DNA from: Gammaproteobacteria bacterium
GTDB lineage: Bacteria; Pseudomonadota; Gammaproteobacteria; Pseudomonadales; Azotimanducaceae
DNA: 7,093 nt
Assembly (NCBI GenBank): GCA_002719135.1
Contig: PBGU01000041.1
Location: 7,384 to 14,476 of the forward strand
Direction: 5' to 3'
Shown piece after piece: positions 1 to 6,673 of this stretch (positions are counted from its first letter, which is position 1; every line of letters begins with the position of its first letter). Under the pieces are notes generated by a model. That model searched no databases. It was not told the DNA's origin and saw nothing but the letters and a program-made list of their open reading frames with translations. Made by a program: the position numbers and the translations under genes.

Positions 1-157
1 TGATTTTATTAAAAATTCCAAGGTTTTGCAATCTCCAAAAATTTGGGGTGGAAACTCTCCTAAAGGTACCAAAAACCTTGTAGCCCTTTGATAATAATAA
101 TTTTGAAAGATAAGCACCATCTTGTCCAGTGACACCAGTAATCAGTACTTTTTTCAT
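1..157 (-). CDS. gmd: GDP-mannose 4,6-dehydratase-like protein, N-terminal fragment (runs off the left edge)
   Basis: The complement of 157..2 reads as 52 uninterrupted codons from ATG. The protein begins MKKVLITGVTGQDGAYL, a Rossmann nucleotide-binding start with the GxTGQDGxYL form typical of GDP-mannose 4,6-dehydratases. It is followed by a GTFRR segment at about residues 32-36, where Gmd proteins carry the arginines that contact NADP. In characterised members the enzyme converts GDP-mannose to GDP-4-keto-6-deoxymannose, the precursor of fucose, rhamnose, perosamine and colitose. About 300 residues lie outside the window, so the catalytic Tyr/Lys cannot be checked. The gene lies 54 bases downstream of the SDR gene on the same strand and may be cotranscribed with it. 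No clear Shine-Dalgarno motif precedes the start. A related SDR with another nucleotide-sugar substrate is possible. Confidence 0.8.
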   Translation of the reverse strand, partial: MKKVLITGVTGQDGAYLSKLLLSKGYKVFGTFRRVSTPNFWRLQNLGIFNKI

Positions 158-211
158 TTGTTTTCAGGTATTTTTACTATTAATATTGTTTAGGAATAAA
201 TGATTTGCAAG

Positions 212-1120
212 TTAATCGTAATCAAAGAAGAATTTAGATTCGTCCATAATTGAATCCATAGATGAGAATTTTGGCTTGTATCCAAGCTCATTAAATTTTT
301 TTGTAGTATAATAATTTGTTTTGGTTTTATTTTTTAGAATTTTTTTAATTTTATATGTTAGCCCATATTTATCTTGGAAGTATTTTATGATTTCAAATTT
401 TGAAATTGGTTTTTTACTGTATAGATCAATTGCACTGTTCATCGATTTTTGTTTCATACAAAGTACTATTAACTGGAATAAATCTTTGGGATGGACAAAA
501 TCACGCTTAATATTTTGTGAATTAGTAACAAAGACTGTTTTATTTTTTACAGAATTCACAATATCCGCCATAAGAAATGAAGAATTAAGATCAAGAAATT
601 TACTAAAAAATGAAAAAATTCGAATGTCTACAATATTCAAATCTGATAATAAACGATGTTTTATTTCAGCATTGATTTTGGAAATTTTATAGAAATCAGA
701 TTTTTTAGTTTTATTAATATTCATTGATAATTTTGTCGTAGACTTGACTGGGTTTTTAAATTCACCATCATAAACGATTCCGCTACTAAAGAAAATATAC
801 ATCGATTTTTGGTTTTCGATTAGATAATTGATAATTTTATTATCGTAATATTCAGTAATATTTTGTATATGGGCATTTTCAGCGATTTTAGCAGGGTCAC
901 TTGAACCAACACAGTTAATGATTAGATCGTAATGAAATTTTTCAAATTTTTTATAATCACAGATTTTAGGAGAATTAGTAAAATGGAAATTTTTAATGAA
1001 TTTTGAAAATAATTTCTTTTTTCTAGAAAAAAGAAAAAGATTATGATTTGATGTTGAAAAATACGAGATAAGATTTTTACCTATATGTCCATTAGCACCT
1101 AGAATTGCAATTTTGTTCAT
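212..1120 (-). CDS. NAD(P)-dependent extended-SDR sugar epimerase/reductase
   Basis: The protein has 302 residues. Seen: a Rossmann glycine motif GANGHIG at residues 8-14, a Ser-Ser pair at 112-113 ending the fourth core strand (IFFSSGIVYDG), a catalytic YKISK (Tyr144, Lys148), and RDFVHPKD at 206-213, a typical extended-SDR substrate-domain motif. It therefore keeps a complete Ser-Tyr-Lys active site and belongs with the soluble nucleotide-sugar 4-epimerases, 4-reductases and RmlD-like enzymes. Its exact substrate cannot be read from the sequence. Beside CDP-sugar genes and a ThDP carboligase it could reduce a 4-keto group or the carbonyl of an added side chain (the job of YerI in the yersiniose pathway). 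Being just upstream of the gmd-like gene, it could instead act on a GDP-sugar. The gene is more AT-rich than its neighbours (7 G/C in 301-360, against 26 G/C in 2701-2760) and very rich in Lys, Asn, Phe and Ile. The start ATG at 1120 puts the Rossmann motif at the expected N-terminal position. Confidence 0.85.
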   Translation of the reverse strand: MNKIAILGANGHIGKNLISYFSTSNHNLFLFSRKKKLFSKFIKNFHFTNSPKICDYKKFEKFHYDLIINCVGSSDPAKIAENAHIQNITEYYDNKIINYLIENQKSMYIFFSSGIVYDGEFKNPVKSTTKLSMNINKTKKSDFYKISKINAEIKHRLLSDLNIVDIRIFSFFSKFLDLNSSFLMADIVNSVKNKTVFVTNSQNIKRDFVHPKDLFQLIVLCMKQKSMNSAIDLYSKKPISKFEIIKYFQDKYGLTYKIKKILKNKTKTNYYTTKKFNELGYKPKFSSMDSIMDESKFFFDYD

Positions 1121-1297
1121 GACAAATTAAAATTTTACAACAATAAATGTAATACTAATAATAAATTAACATTGTAATATACCAAATTATTTTTTTCATT
1201 TATTAGAAAAAATTTAATTTTATTTTAGTATAACACACTCGTAAATAATTGATGTTTTAATAACAACGATTTTTAGGTATAATTGGAAAAAATTAAT
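1121..1297. promoter_or_regulatory. Divergent AT-rich intergenic region with probable promoters for both flanking genes
   Basis: This 177-base gap separates the minus-strand SDR gene from the plus-strand aminotransferase gene, so it should hold two outward promoters. Plus-strand TATA-like candidates are TTTTAGTATAAC at 1223-1234 and TTTTAATAAC at 1255-1264. The second would put transcription start about 25 bases on, close to the start codon, giving the short leader common in archaea. For the minus strand, the complement of GTAATATA at 1174-1181 reads TATATTAC and is a possible TATA element. Base composition alone makes such matches frequent, so none is firm. No operator palindrome, riboswitch or RNA gene is evident. 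Confidence 0.35.
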
Positions 1298-2473
1298 ATG
1301 AAAAAATTATCAGAATTATCAAAAAGAATCGATGGTCAGCCCATGTTTAAACTTCTTGATAAGGTAAAAAAACTTGAAAAGGAGGGTAAAAATATTATCC
1401 ATTTTGAAATTGGTGATCCAGATTTTGGAACTCCAGTAAATATTGTTGATGCTGGAATTAATGCAATAGAAAATGGATTTACGCATTATACAAGTTCGTA
1501 TGGATTAACTGAGTTTAGAGAAAAAATCTGTGATGCAACGCTGAAATCTAGACATTTTAAACCAGATATTGAGCAGATATTAGTTACCCCAGGGGCAAAT
1601 ATTGCAATTTTTTATGCAATTACATGTTTAGTTGATCAGGGCAAAGAAGTTATTGTTCCTGATCCAGGATTTCCAAGTTATTATTCTACAATTAAGATGT
1701 GCAATGTAACTCCTGTTAGAGTTCCATTAAAAGAAGAAAATGAATTTAGAATGAACCCAGATGATATTGAAAAGAATATTACTGAAAATACAAGACTGGT
1801 TATAATAAATTCACCACAAAACCCAACTGGCTCTGTGATGACTGAGGATCAAATCAAACACACTTATGAAATTGCAGAAAAACATGATGTGTATTTGTAC
1901 AGTGATGAAATCTATGCAAGAATGATTTATGATAATACAAAATTCAATTCTCCATCAATTTATGATAAATGTAAAGATAGAACAATAATCTCTAATGGTT
2001 TCAGTAAGGCTTTTGCAATGACGGGATGGAGGTTAGGTGCAATAATAGGTCCATCTGTTGTTATTGAAAAAATGAAATTATTATTAGAGACAACTTCTTC
2101 ATGTGTATCACCATTTATTCAAAAGGCAGGCATCGAGGCCATATCAGGTGATCAGTCACGTACGATTAACATGTATAAAGAATACAATGAAAGGCGAGAA
2201 TTAATTGTAGATGGCTTGAACTCGATCACGAGTATTAGCTGTGTAAAACCAAGTGGCGCATTTTATGTTTTTCCTAACATAAAAAATACGGGTATGACTA
2301 GTATTGAATTTGCTAATTACATACTAGACGATGCAAACGTTGCTGTTCTGCCGGGAACAAATTTTGGAGAACATGGAGAGGGATATGTTAGATTATGTTA
2401 TGCAACTACAAAAGAAAAAATTAATGAAGCGATCAAAAGAATTGACTTATCAATGAGAAAACTAAATTTGTGA
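1298..2473 (+). CDS. Class I PLP-dependent amino acid aminotransferase
   Basis: From the ATG at 1298 the protein has 391 residues, normal for aspartate/alanine-type (fold I, gamma subgroup) aminotransferases. Landmarks: FEIGDPDF at 36-43, the HYTSSYG segment near 63-69, NSPQNPTG with cofactor-contacting Asn175, SDEIY with Asp203 pairing the pyridine nitrogen, SNGFSKAF with the Schiff-base Lys237, GWRLG with Arg245, and Arg365 in GYVRLCYAT, which in this family binds the substrate alpha-carboxylate. It should be an active enzyme that moves an amino group between an amino acid and a 2-keto acid in the cytoplasm; the side-chain preference is not readable. It is not a sugar aminotransferase of the DegT type. 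An in-frame TTG at 1283, five codons upstream, has AGGT four bases before it and could be the true start (396 residues). The downstream ThDP gene begins at or just after the stop codon, so the two are almost certainly cotranscribed. The aminotransferase may therefore supply or remove the keto acid used by that enzyme. Confidence 0.88.
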   Translation: MKKLSELSKRIDGQPMFKLLDKVKKLEKEGKNIIHFEIGDPDFGTPVNIVDAGINAIENGFTHYTSSYGLTEFREKICDATLKSRHFKPDIEQILVTPGANIAIFYAITCLVDQGKEVIVPDPGFPSYYSTIKMCNVTPVRVPLKEENEFRMNPDDIEKNITENTRLVIINSPQNPTGSVMTEDQIKHTYEIAEKHDVYLYSDEIYARMIYDNTKFNSPSIYDKCKDRTIISNGFSKAFAMTGWRLGAIIGPSVVIEKMKLLLETTSSCVSPFIQKAGIEAISGDQSRTINMYKEYNERRELIVDGLNSITSISCVKPSGAFYVFPNIKNTGMTSIEFANYILDDANVAVLPGTNFGEHGEGYVRLCYATTKEKINEAIKRIDLSMRKLNL

Positions 2474-2478
2474 TTAAC

Positions 2479-4278
2479 ATGCGTGTTGCAGATTTTGTGG
2501 CGAATTTTATTTATGAAGAATTAAATGTTCAGCATGTCTTCACAGTTACAGGTGCAGGAATCATGCACTTAACTGATGGTCTCATATCTCATAAAAAACT
2601 AAAGACAATATGTCCTCATCACGAACAAACAGCTTCAATGGCTTTAGAAGCTTATTCTAGGGCAACAGAAAATTTTGGAGTAGGAATTTTTACAACTGGA
2701 CCTGGAAGCACTAATACAATTACAGGTTTAGCTGGAGCATGGCAAGATTCAGTTCCATGTTTATTTATCTCAGGTCAGGTAAAAAAATCTGAAGCATCAG
2801 CAAATTCGGGAATTAAAAATTTGAGGCAGTTTGGAGTTCAAGAACTTGATATAATACCAATTATAAAATCAATTACTAAGTATGCTGTAACCATTAACAG
2901 ACCAGAAAAAATTCGTTATGAATTGGAAAAAGCAGTTCATATAGCAAAAACAGGAAGGCCTGGTCCAGTTTGGATAGAAATTCCAATGGATGTACAAAGT
3001 GCAAAAATTAATGATGAATTAGAACAATATATTCCAGAAAAAAATACGAAACCGGCTATAAATAAAAAAGATATTGAACATTTATCAACACTTCTCAAAA
3101 ATTCACAAAGACCAGTAATCATTGCTGGTCAAGGAATTAGGATTGCAGGAGCCATTGAATGTTTTAATGAATTTGTTGAGAAATATGGAATTCCTGTAGT
3201 TACACCATATTTAGGAATAGATGTAATGAAACATAACGACAAACACTACATAGGTAAAACTGGTGTTAAAGGTGATAGACCAGCAAATTTTGCAATGCAA
3301 AATTCTGATTTAGTAATTTCAATTGGTTCTAGTTTACATGTTACAGTAATCGGGTATAATTATTTACAATTTGCTAGGGAGGCAAAAAAAATTATCATAG
3401 ATATAGATGACACATCACACCAGAAGAAGACGATTAAGAAAGATTTGTTTATACAAGCTGATGCAAAAGATCTCTTAGAAAAATTACTTGAAAATTTAAA
3501 AAATATAAAACTAAATAATTATTCAAATTGGCTTGAAAAATGTAATTTATGGAAGAAGAAATACAAAGTATGTCTTCCAGAATACAAAAATTCTACCATT
3601 GGAATAAATTCATATTTTTTGATAGACAGTGTTTGTAAACATTCATCAGAAGGAGATATTTTTGTATCTGACGCGGGTGGCACGTTTTATGTAGTTTCAC
3701 AAGCAATTCAATTAAATCATGCAAACCAACGGTATATCCCATCTAGTGCAATGGCAACAATGGGATATAGTTTACCAGCTGCCATAGGAATTTCGGTTGC
3801 CACTAATGGTAAAAGAGTAATTGCATTTACTGGAGATGGTTCTCTACAACAAAATATTCAAGAATTGCAAACCGTGATTGAATATAGCCTTCCTATCAAA
3901 TTATTTGTTCTTAACAATGATGGTTATCATTCAATTCGAACTTCACAAACAAATTATTTTGAAAAGAGATACATCGGTGAAAGCTCAAAATCAGGTGTAT
4001 CTTTTCCAGACATAACAAAAATTGCAAATGCATATGGAATTAAATCTGTTCGAGTCAATGAAACCAATAACTTAGATGAGGTTATAGAGGAGGTCTTAAA
4101 TCATGATGGACCAGTTATATGTGATGTAATTGTTCCTAGAGAGCAAGAAGTTATTCCTACAGTTGCTTCAAGGGTTAACAAGGATGGTAGTATGTCATCA
4201 AGACCACTTGAAGATATGTATCCGTTTTTAGATAGAAAAGAATACAAAGATAATTTATTCATTAGTGAAATTGATTAA
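2479..4278 (+). CDS. Acetolactate-synthase-like ThDP-dependent enzyme, candidate sugar carboligase (YerE-like)
   Basis: The protein has 599 residues and the three-domain layout of the acetolactate synthase/pyruvate oxidase family. The N-terminal PYR domain has HHEQ with catalytic Glu49, which activates the ThDP aminopyrimidine, and TTGPGSTN at 72-79. The central domain contains GQGIR at 217-221 and IDIDDT near 307-312. The C-terminal domain carries the ThDP/Mg motif GDGS at 452-455 ending in Asn479-Asn480. The tail has a PLEDMYPFLDR motif at 576-586, which I associate with ThDP enzymes in surface-sugar loci rather than housekeeping acetolactate synthase. No small regulatory subunit (IlvH) gene is adjacent. 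Yersinia YerE, from this family, transfers an acetyl unit from pyruvate to C4 of CDP-4-keto-3,6-dideoxyglucose; the adjoining CDP-sugar operon makes a similar role attractive but unproven. I chose the ATG at 2479 because family members usually begin MxVxDFxA. A GTG at 2470 overlapping the upstream stop as GTGA adds three residues and is possible. An unrelated keto-acid decarboxylase role is an alternative. Confidence 0.88.
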   Translation: MRVADFVANFIYEELNVQHVFTVTGAGIMHLTDGLISHKKLKTICPHHEQTASMALEAYSRATENFGVGIFTTGPGSTNTITGLAGAWQDSVPCLFISGQVKKSEASANSGIKNLRQFGVQELDIIPIIKSITKYAVTINRPEKIRYELEKAVHIAKTGRPGPVWIEIPMDVQSAKINDELEQYIPEKNTKPAINKKDIEHLSTLLKNSQRPVIIAGQGIRIAGAIECFNEFVEKYGIPVVTPYLGIDVMKHNDKHYIGKTGVKGDRPANFAMQNSDLVISIGSSLHVTVIGYNYLQFAREAKKIIIDIDDTSHQKKTIKKDLFIQADAKDLLEKLLENLKNIKLNNYSNWLEKCNLWKKKYKVCLPEYKNSTIGINSYFLIDSVCKHSSEGDIFVSDAGGTFYVVSQAIQLNHANQRYIPSSAMATMGYSLPAAIGISVATNGKRVIAFTGDGSLQQNIQELQTVIEYSLPIKLFVLNNDGYHSIRTSQTNYFEKRYIGESSKSGVSFPDITKIANAYGIKSVRVNETNNLDEVIEEVLNHDGPVICDVIVPREQEVIPTVASRVNKDGSMSSRPLEDMYPFLDRKEYKDNLFISEID

Positions 4279-4319
4279 CAAGTTGCATGATATGATTTAA
4301 ACCGAACAATTATCCATCG

Positions 4320-4341
4320 ATAGTGAAAAAATTATCACTAT
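4320..4341. terminator. Small inverted repeat between convergent genes, possible bidirectional terminator
   Basis: ATAGTGA at 4320-4326 and TCACTAT at 4335-4341 form a perfect 7-bp stem with an 8-base loop. It sits in the 72-base gap between the 3' ends of the ThDP gene and the facing sugar-dehydratase gene. On the minus strand the loop reads TAATTTTT, and TTTTTCA lies just before the stem in the direction of transcription. The stem is AT-rich and has no long U-run after it, so it is not a strong classical bacterial terminator. In an archaeon, T-runs alone could terminate transcription. Confidence 0.4.
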
Positions 4342-4350
4342 ATTGAAAAA

Positions 4351-5556
4351 CTAAAAATTTTTCAGAAATTTTGTAAAAATATTTTTAATTTTTTCTATAT
4401 GCTTACTAGTTAATCCATGATTACAGCCAATTAAAAATGAATTTTTCATTATATTATTCGAAACATGAAAGTCATTTTCAAGATTTTTATAATTAATATT
4501 TTTAAATGCCGGTTGCCGCAATACATTTCCTGTAAATATTGGTCTAGTTTGAATATTATTAGTTTCTAAATATTTCACTAATTCCAATCTAGAAAAAGGT
4601 GCATTAGAGGTAATAGTTAATGGAAACGCTAACCATGATGTTTTTACTTGTGATAATTGTTTAGGAACTTTGAGGAATTTATTATTAAAAAAAAAGGAAT
4701 ACAAATTATCAAAATTCTCTTGCCGTATTTCTGAAAATTTTTTTAGTTTTTTTAATTGAACCAATCCAAACGCTGCACTAATTTCAGTTGGCAAAAAATT
4801 ATATCCAATTTCTTCAAAAATAAATTTTGAGTCGTAAGGAATTTTATCTAACTCTATACCGAATCTCTCTTCAAGTTTTTCTGATTCATTAAGCGCAGAT
4901 GTTCTACCCCATCCACGTATTATTCTACCTTTTTCTTCCCATTTTTTATTGTTACAGCAAACCATTCCACCTTCTCCCGCGGCAGTAATTATATGTGAAC
5001 CGTAAAAACTTGTTGTAGAAAAATCTGAAAATACACCAGTTGGCTTCCCATCGAAAGTTGCTCCTAAAGTGTCTGCCGAATCTTCGATAAAAATTAGATT
5101 GTTATCGTCTGCCAGTTTTCTTAATCTTGCCAGATCTGGTACATTACCTAACAATGATGGAATCATTAGTGCTTTTGTTTTTTTAGTAATTGCTTCTTCA
5201 ATCTGATCAATATTTACGATATAAGTTTCTGGTTCTACATCAACAAATACGGGTAATAATCTATTTTTTATAATTGGAGATAATGTAGTAGAAAAAGTTA
5301 GAATTGGAGTAATGACTTCAGAATTTTCAGGCATCTTCAATATTTCATATGTCAACAAATTTGCAGACGAACCAGAATTTACCATAACACCAAATTTTTT
5401 TCCAAATAACACCGCAATCTCATTTTCAAATTGTTTTACTTTTTCTCCCATGATGGTTTTGTGATTTCTTATTATTTCCAGAACTGCATTTTCTTCTTCA
5501 TGATCATGAACAGCTAAACCATATGGCACCCGTTCTGTGTCTGTATTTACAGTCAT
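4351..5556 (-). CDS. RfbH/ColD-type PMP-dependent sugar 3-dehydratase (DegT/DnrJ/EryC1/StrS fold) without Fe-S cysteines
   Basis: The protein has 401 residues. Fold-type I landmarks: SGSSANLL at 61-68 for phosphate binding, IEDSADTLGA at 157-166 with Asp159 at the pyridine nitrogen, and SFYGSHIITAAGEGG at 183-197. In sugar aminotransferases of this family a lysine in SFxxxK forms the Schiff base; here His188 stands there. That Lys-to-His change is known from E1 (RfbH/AscC/DdhC) and ColD, which remove the C3 hydroxyl of 4-keto-6-deoxy sugars using PMP. The stretch from RGWGR (214-218) through YDSKF and the GYN motif at 251-253 resembles E1. However, the E1 [2Fe-2S] cysteines that follow the WGR motif are absent, and the whole protein has only Cys200, Cys201 and Cys378. 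Lying 12 bases after rfbG in the same operon, its expected substrate is CDP-4-keto-6-deoxyglucose, giving CDP-4-keto-3,6-dideoxyglucose. A GDP-sugar (ColD-like) substrate is the main alternative. No Shine-Dalgarno motif is visible; ATG at 5556 is the only sensible start. Confidence 0.85.
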   Translation of the reverse strand: MTVNTDTERVPYGLAVHDHEEENAVLEIIRNHKTIMGEKVKQFENEIAVLFGKKFGVMVNSGSSANLLTYEILKMPENSEVITPILTFSTTLSPIIKNRLLPVFVDVEPETYIVNIDQIEEAITKKTKALMIPSLLGNVPDLARLRKLADDNNLIFIEDSADTLGATFDGKPTGVFSDFSTTSFYGSHIITAAGEGGMVCCNNKKWEEKGRIIRGWGRTSALNESEKLEERFGIELDKIPYDSKFIFEEIGYNFLPTEISAAFGLVQLKKLKKFSEIRQENFDNLYSFFFNNKFLKVPKQLSQVKTSWLAFPLTITSNAPFSRLELVKYLETNNIQTRPIFTGNVLRQPAFKNINYKNLENDFHVSNNIMKNSFLIGCNHGLTSKHIEKIKNIFTKFLKNF

Positions 5557-5568
5557 TACGATTTCATT

Positions 5569-6672
5569 TTAGGCCCAGATTGTATTTCTTTGTTTAGCTT
5601 TGGTAACATAATTTTCAATTTGATTTAATGAAAATTGTTTAATTTCTTCCATATCATTTTTGTTCTTTTTATACCAAGAAACAGTTTCAAAAATTGCCTC
5701 TTCAATAGATAGTATATTTTTCCATCCCAAATTTTTTTCCGCTTTTGATGAATCTAGTAATAAAATATCTGATTCAGGCATATCGTCAGAGTTATTTTGT
5801 ATCTCACACATTAGATTTGTATCCCATTCTTTGAGTATAGCATTAGCTAGTTCTCTAACTGTTAATGAACTACTAGTAGGACCAAAATTCCACGCCTCAT
5901 CAAATTTTGTCGGTTCTTGATACATTTTTGCCGCCAACCACAAAATACTAGAGAGTGGTTCCAAAACATACTGCCACGGTCTTTTTGAATTAGGATTTCT
6001 AAGTACAGGATTTTTATTTTTGATTATACCTTTTATCAAATCAGGAATTATTCTGTCATCTGCCCAATCACCACCACCAATTACATTTCCCACACGCGCA
6101 GTTGCAATATTCGATAAGTTGGAGTTATTTTTGAAAAATGAATTTCTATATGCTGATGTAATTAGTTCAGTAGCACCTTTACTTGCACTATATGGGTCAA
6201 ATCCACCCATTGGATCATCTTCTACATGAGACTTACTCATTTTTTTATTTTCATAACATTTATCGCTAGTCATGATTACAGTAGATTTAACACTTGGACA
6301 CTTACGAATTGACTCTAAAAGATTTGCAGTGCCCATGATGTTTGTTTCAAATGTTTCTAGTGGATCATCATACGACTTTCTTACAAGTGCTTGCGCTCCA
6401 AGATGAAAAATAATTTCCGGTTTATTTTGGTTAATAATATTAGATAATTTTTCCTTATCACGCAAGTCACCAATTACATGTTTAATATCACGTTCTAACG
6501 AAAGTGTTTCAAATAACGATGGCTGTGTTGGAGGCTCCAATGCATATCCAATTACATTTGACCCAAGTGATTTCAACCAAATTGATAACCAAGCTCCTTG
6601 GAATCCAGTATGTCCAGTAACTAGAACTGTTTTATTTTTAAAAATTTTGTTAAATATATTTTCTGACGACAT
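5569..6672 (-). CDS. rfbG: CDP-glucose 4,6-dehydratase
   Basis: The protein has 367 residues, close to the family's usual 355-370. It is an extended SDR that converts CDP-glucose to CDP-4-keto-6-deoxyglucose with tightly bound NAD. Seen: the dinucleotide motif GHTGFQG at 20-26, whose GxTGFxGxW form is characteristic of RfbG; HLGAQALVRKSY near 90-101; the active-site TSDKCYEN at 135-142 with Asp137 and Lys138, which take the place of the Asp/Glu pair of RmlB; YSASK with Tyr161 and Lys165; GDWADDRIIPD at 201-211; and RPWQYVLEPL at 231-240, a nucleotide-sugar binding signature of this subfamily. All catalytic positions are intact. The start ATG at 6672 lies one base after the rfbF stop (TAA-A-ATG), which implies translational coupling, and the 3-dehydratase gene follows after 12 bases. 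The product is the branch point to CDP-linked 3,6-dideoxyhexoses and their branched derivatives. Confidence 0.95.
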   Translation of the reverse strand: MSSENIFNKIFKNKTVLVTGHTGFQGAWLSIWLKSLGSNVIGYALEPPTQPSLFETLSLERDIKHVIGDLRDKEKLSNIINQNKPEIIFHLGAQALVRKSYDDPLETFETNIMGTANLLESIRKCPSVKSTVIMTSDKCYENKKMSKSHVEDDPMGGFDPYSASKGATELITSAYRNSFFKNNSNLSNIATARVGNVIGGGDWADDRIIPDLIKGIIKNKNPVLRNPNSKRPWQYVLEPLSSILWLAAKMYQEPTKFDEAWNFGPTSSSLTVRELANAILKEWDTNLMCEIQNNSDDMPESDILLLDSSKAEKNLGWKNILSIEEAIFETVSWYKKNKNDMEEIKQFSLNQIENYVTKAKQRNTIWA

Positions 6673-6673
6673 T

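Noticed and set aside
321..692. Plus-strand open frame of 123 codons inside the SDR gene
   Set aside because: It lies antisense to a gene with complete SDR motifs, its product matches no family I recognise, and long antisense frames are common opposite AT-rich genes.
2937..3122. Minus-strand open frame of 61 codons inside the ThDP gene
   Set aside because: It is antisense to a conserved domain, with no recognisable motif or start signal.
2479..4278. Housekeeping acetolactate synthase (ilvB) for branched-chain amino acids
   Set aside because: No ilvH or ilvC gene is adjacent, the surroundings are all nucleotide-sugar genes, and the C-terminal PLEDM-type tail fits the glycan-locus ThDP group. 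Not fully excluded without a tree.
4351..5556. Sugar aminotransferase (PseC, ArnB or perosamine synthase type)
   Set aside because: The Schiff-base lysine these enzymes need is replaced by His188.
5660..6229. Two plus-strand open frames (5660-5920 and 6020-6229) opposite rfbG
   Set aside because: Both are antisense to clearly conserved rfbG sequence, and the Ser/Ile/Phe-rich products look like reverse-strand translation.
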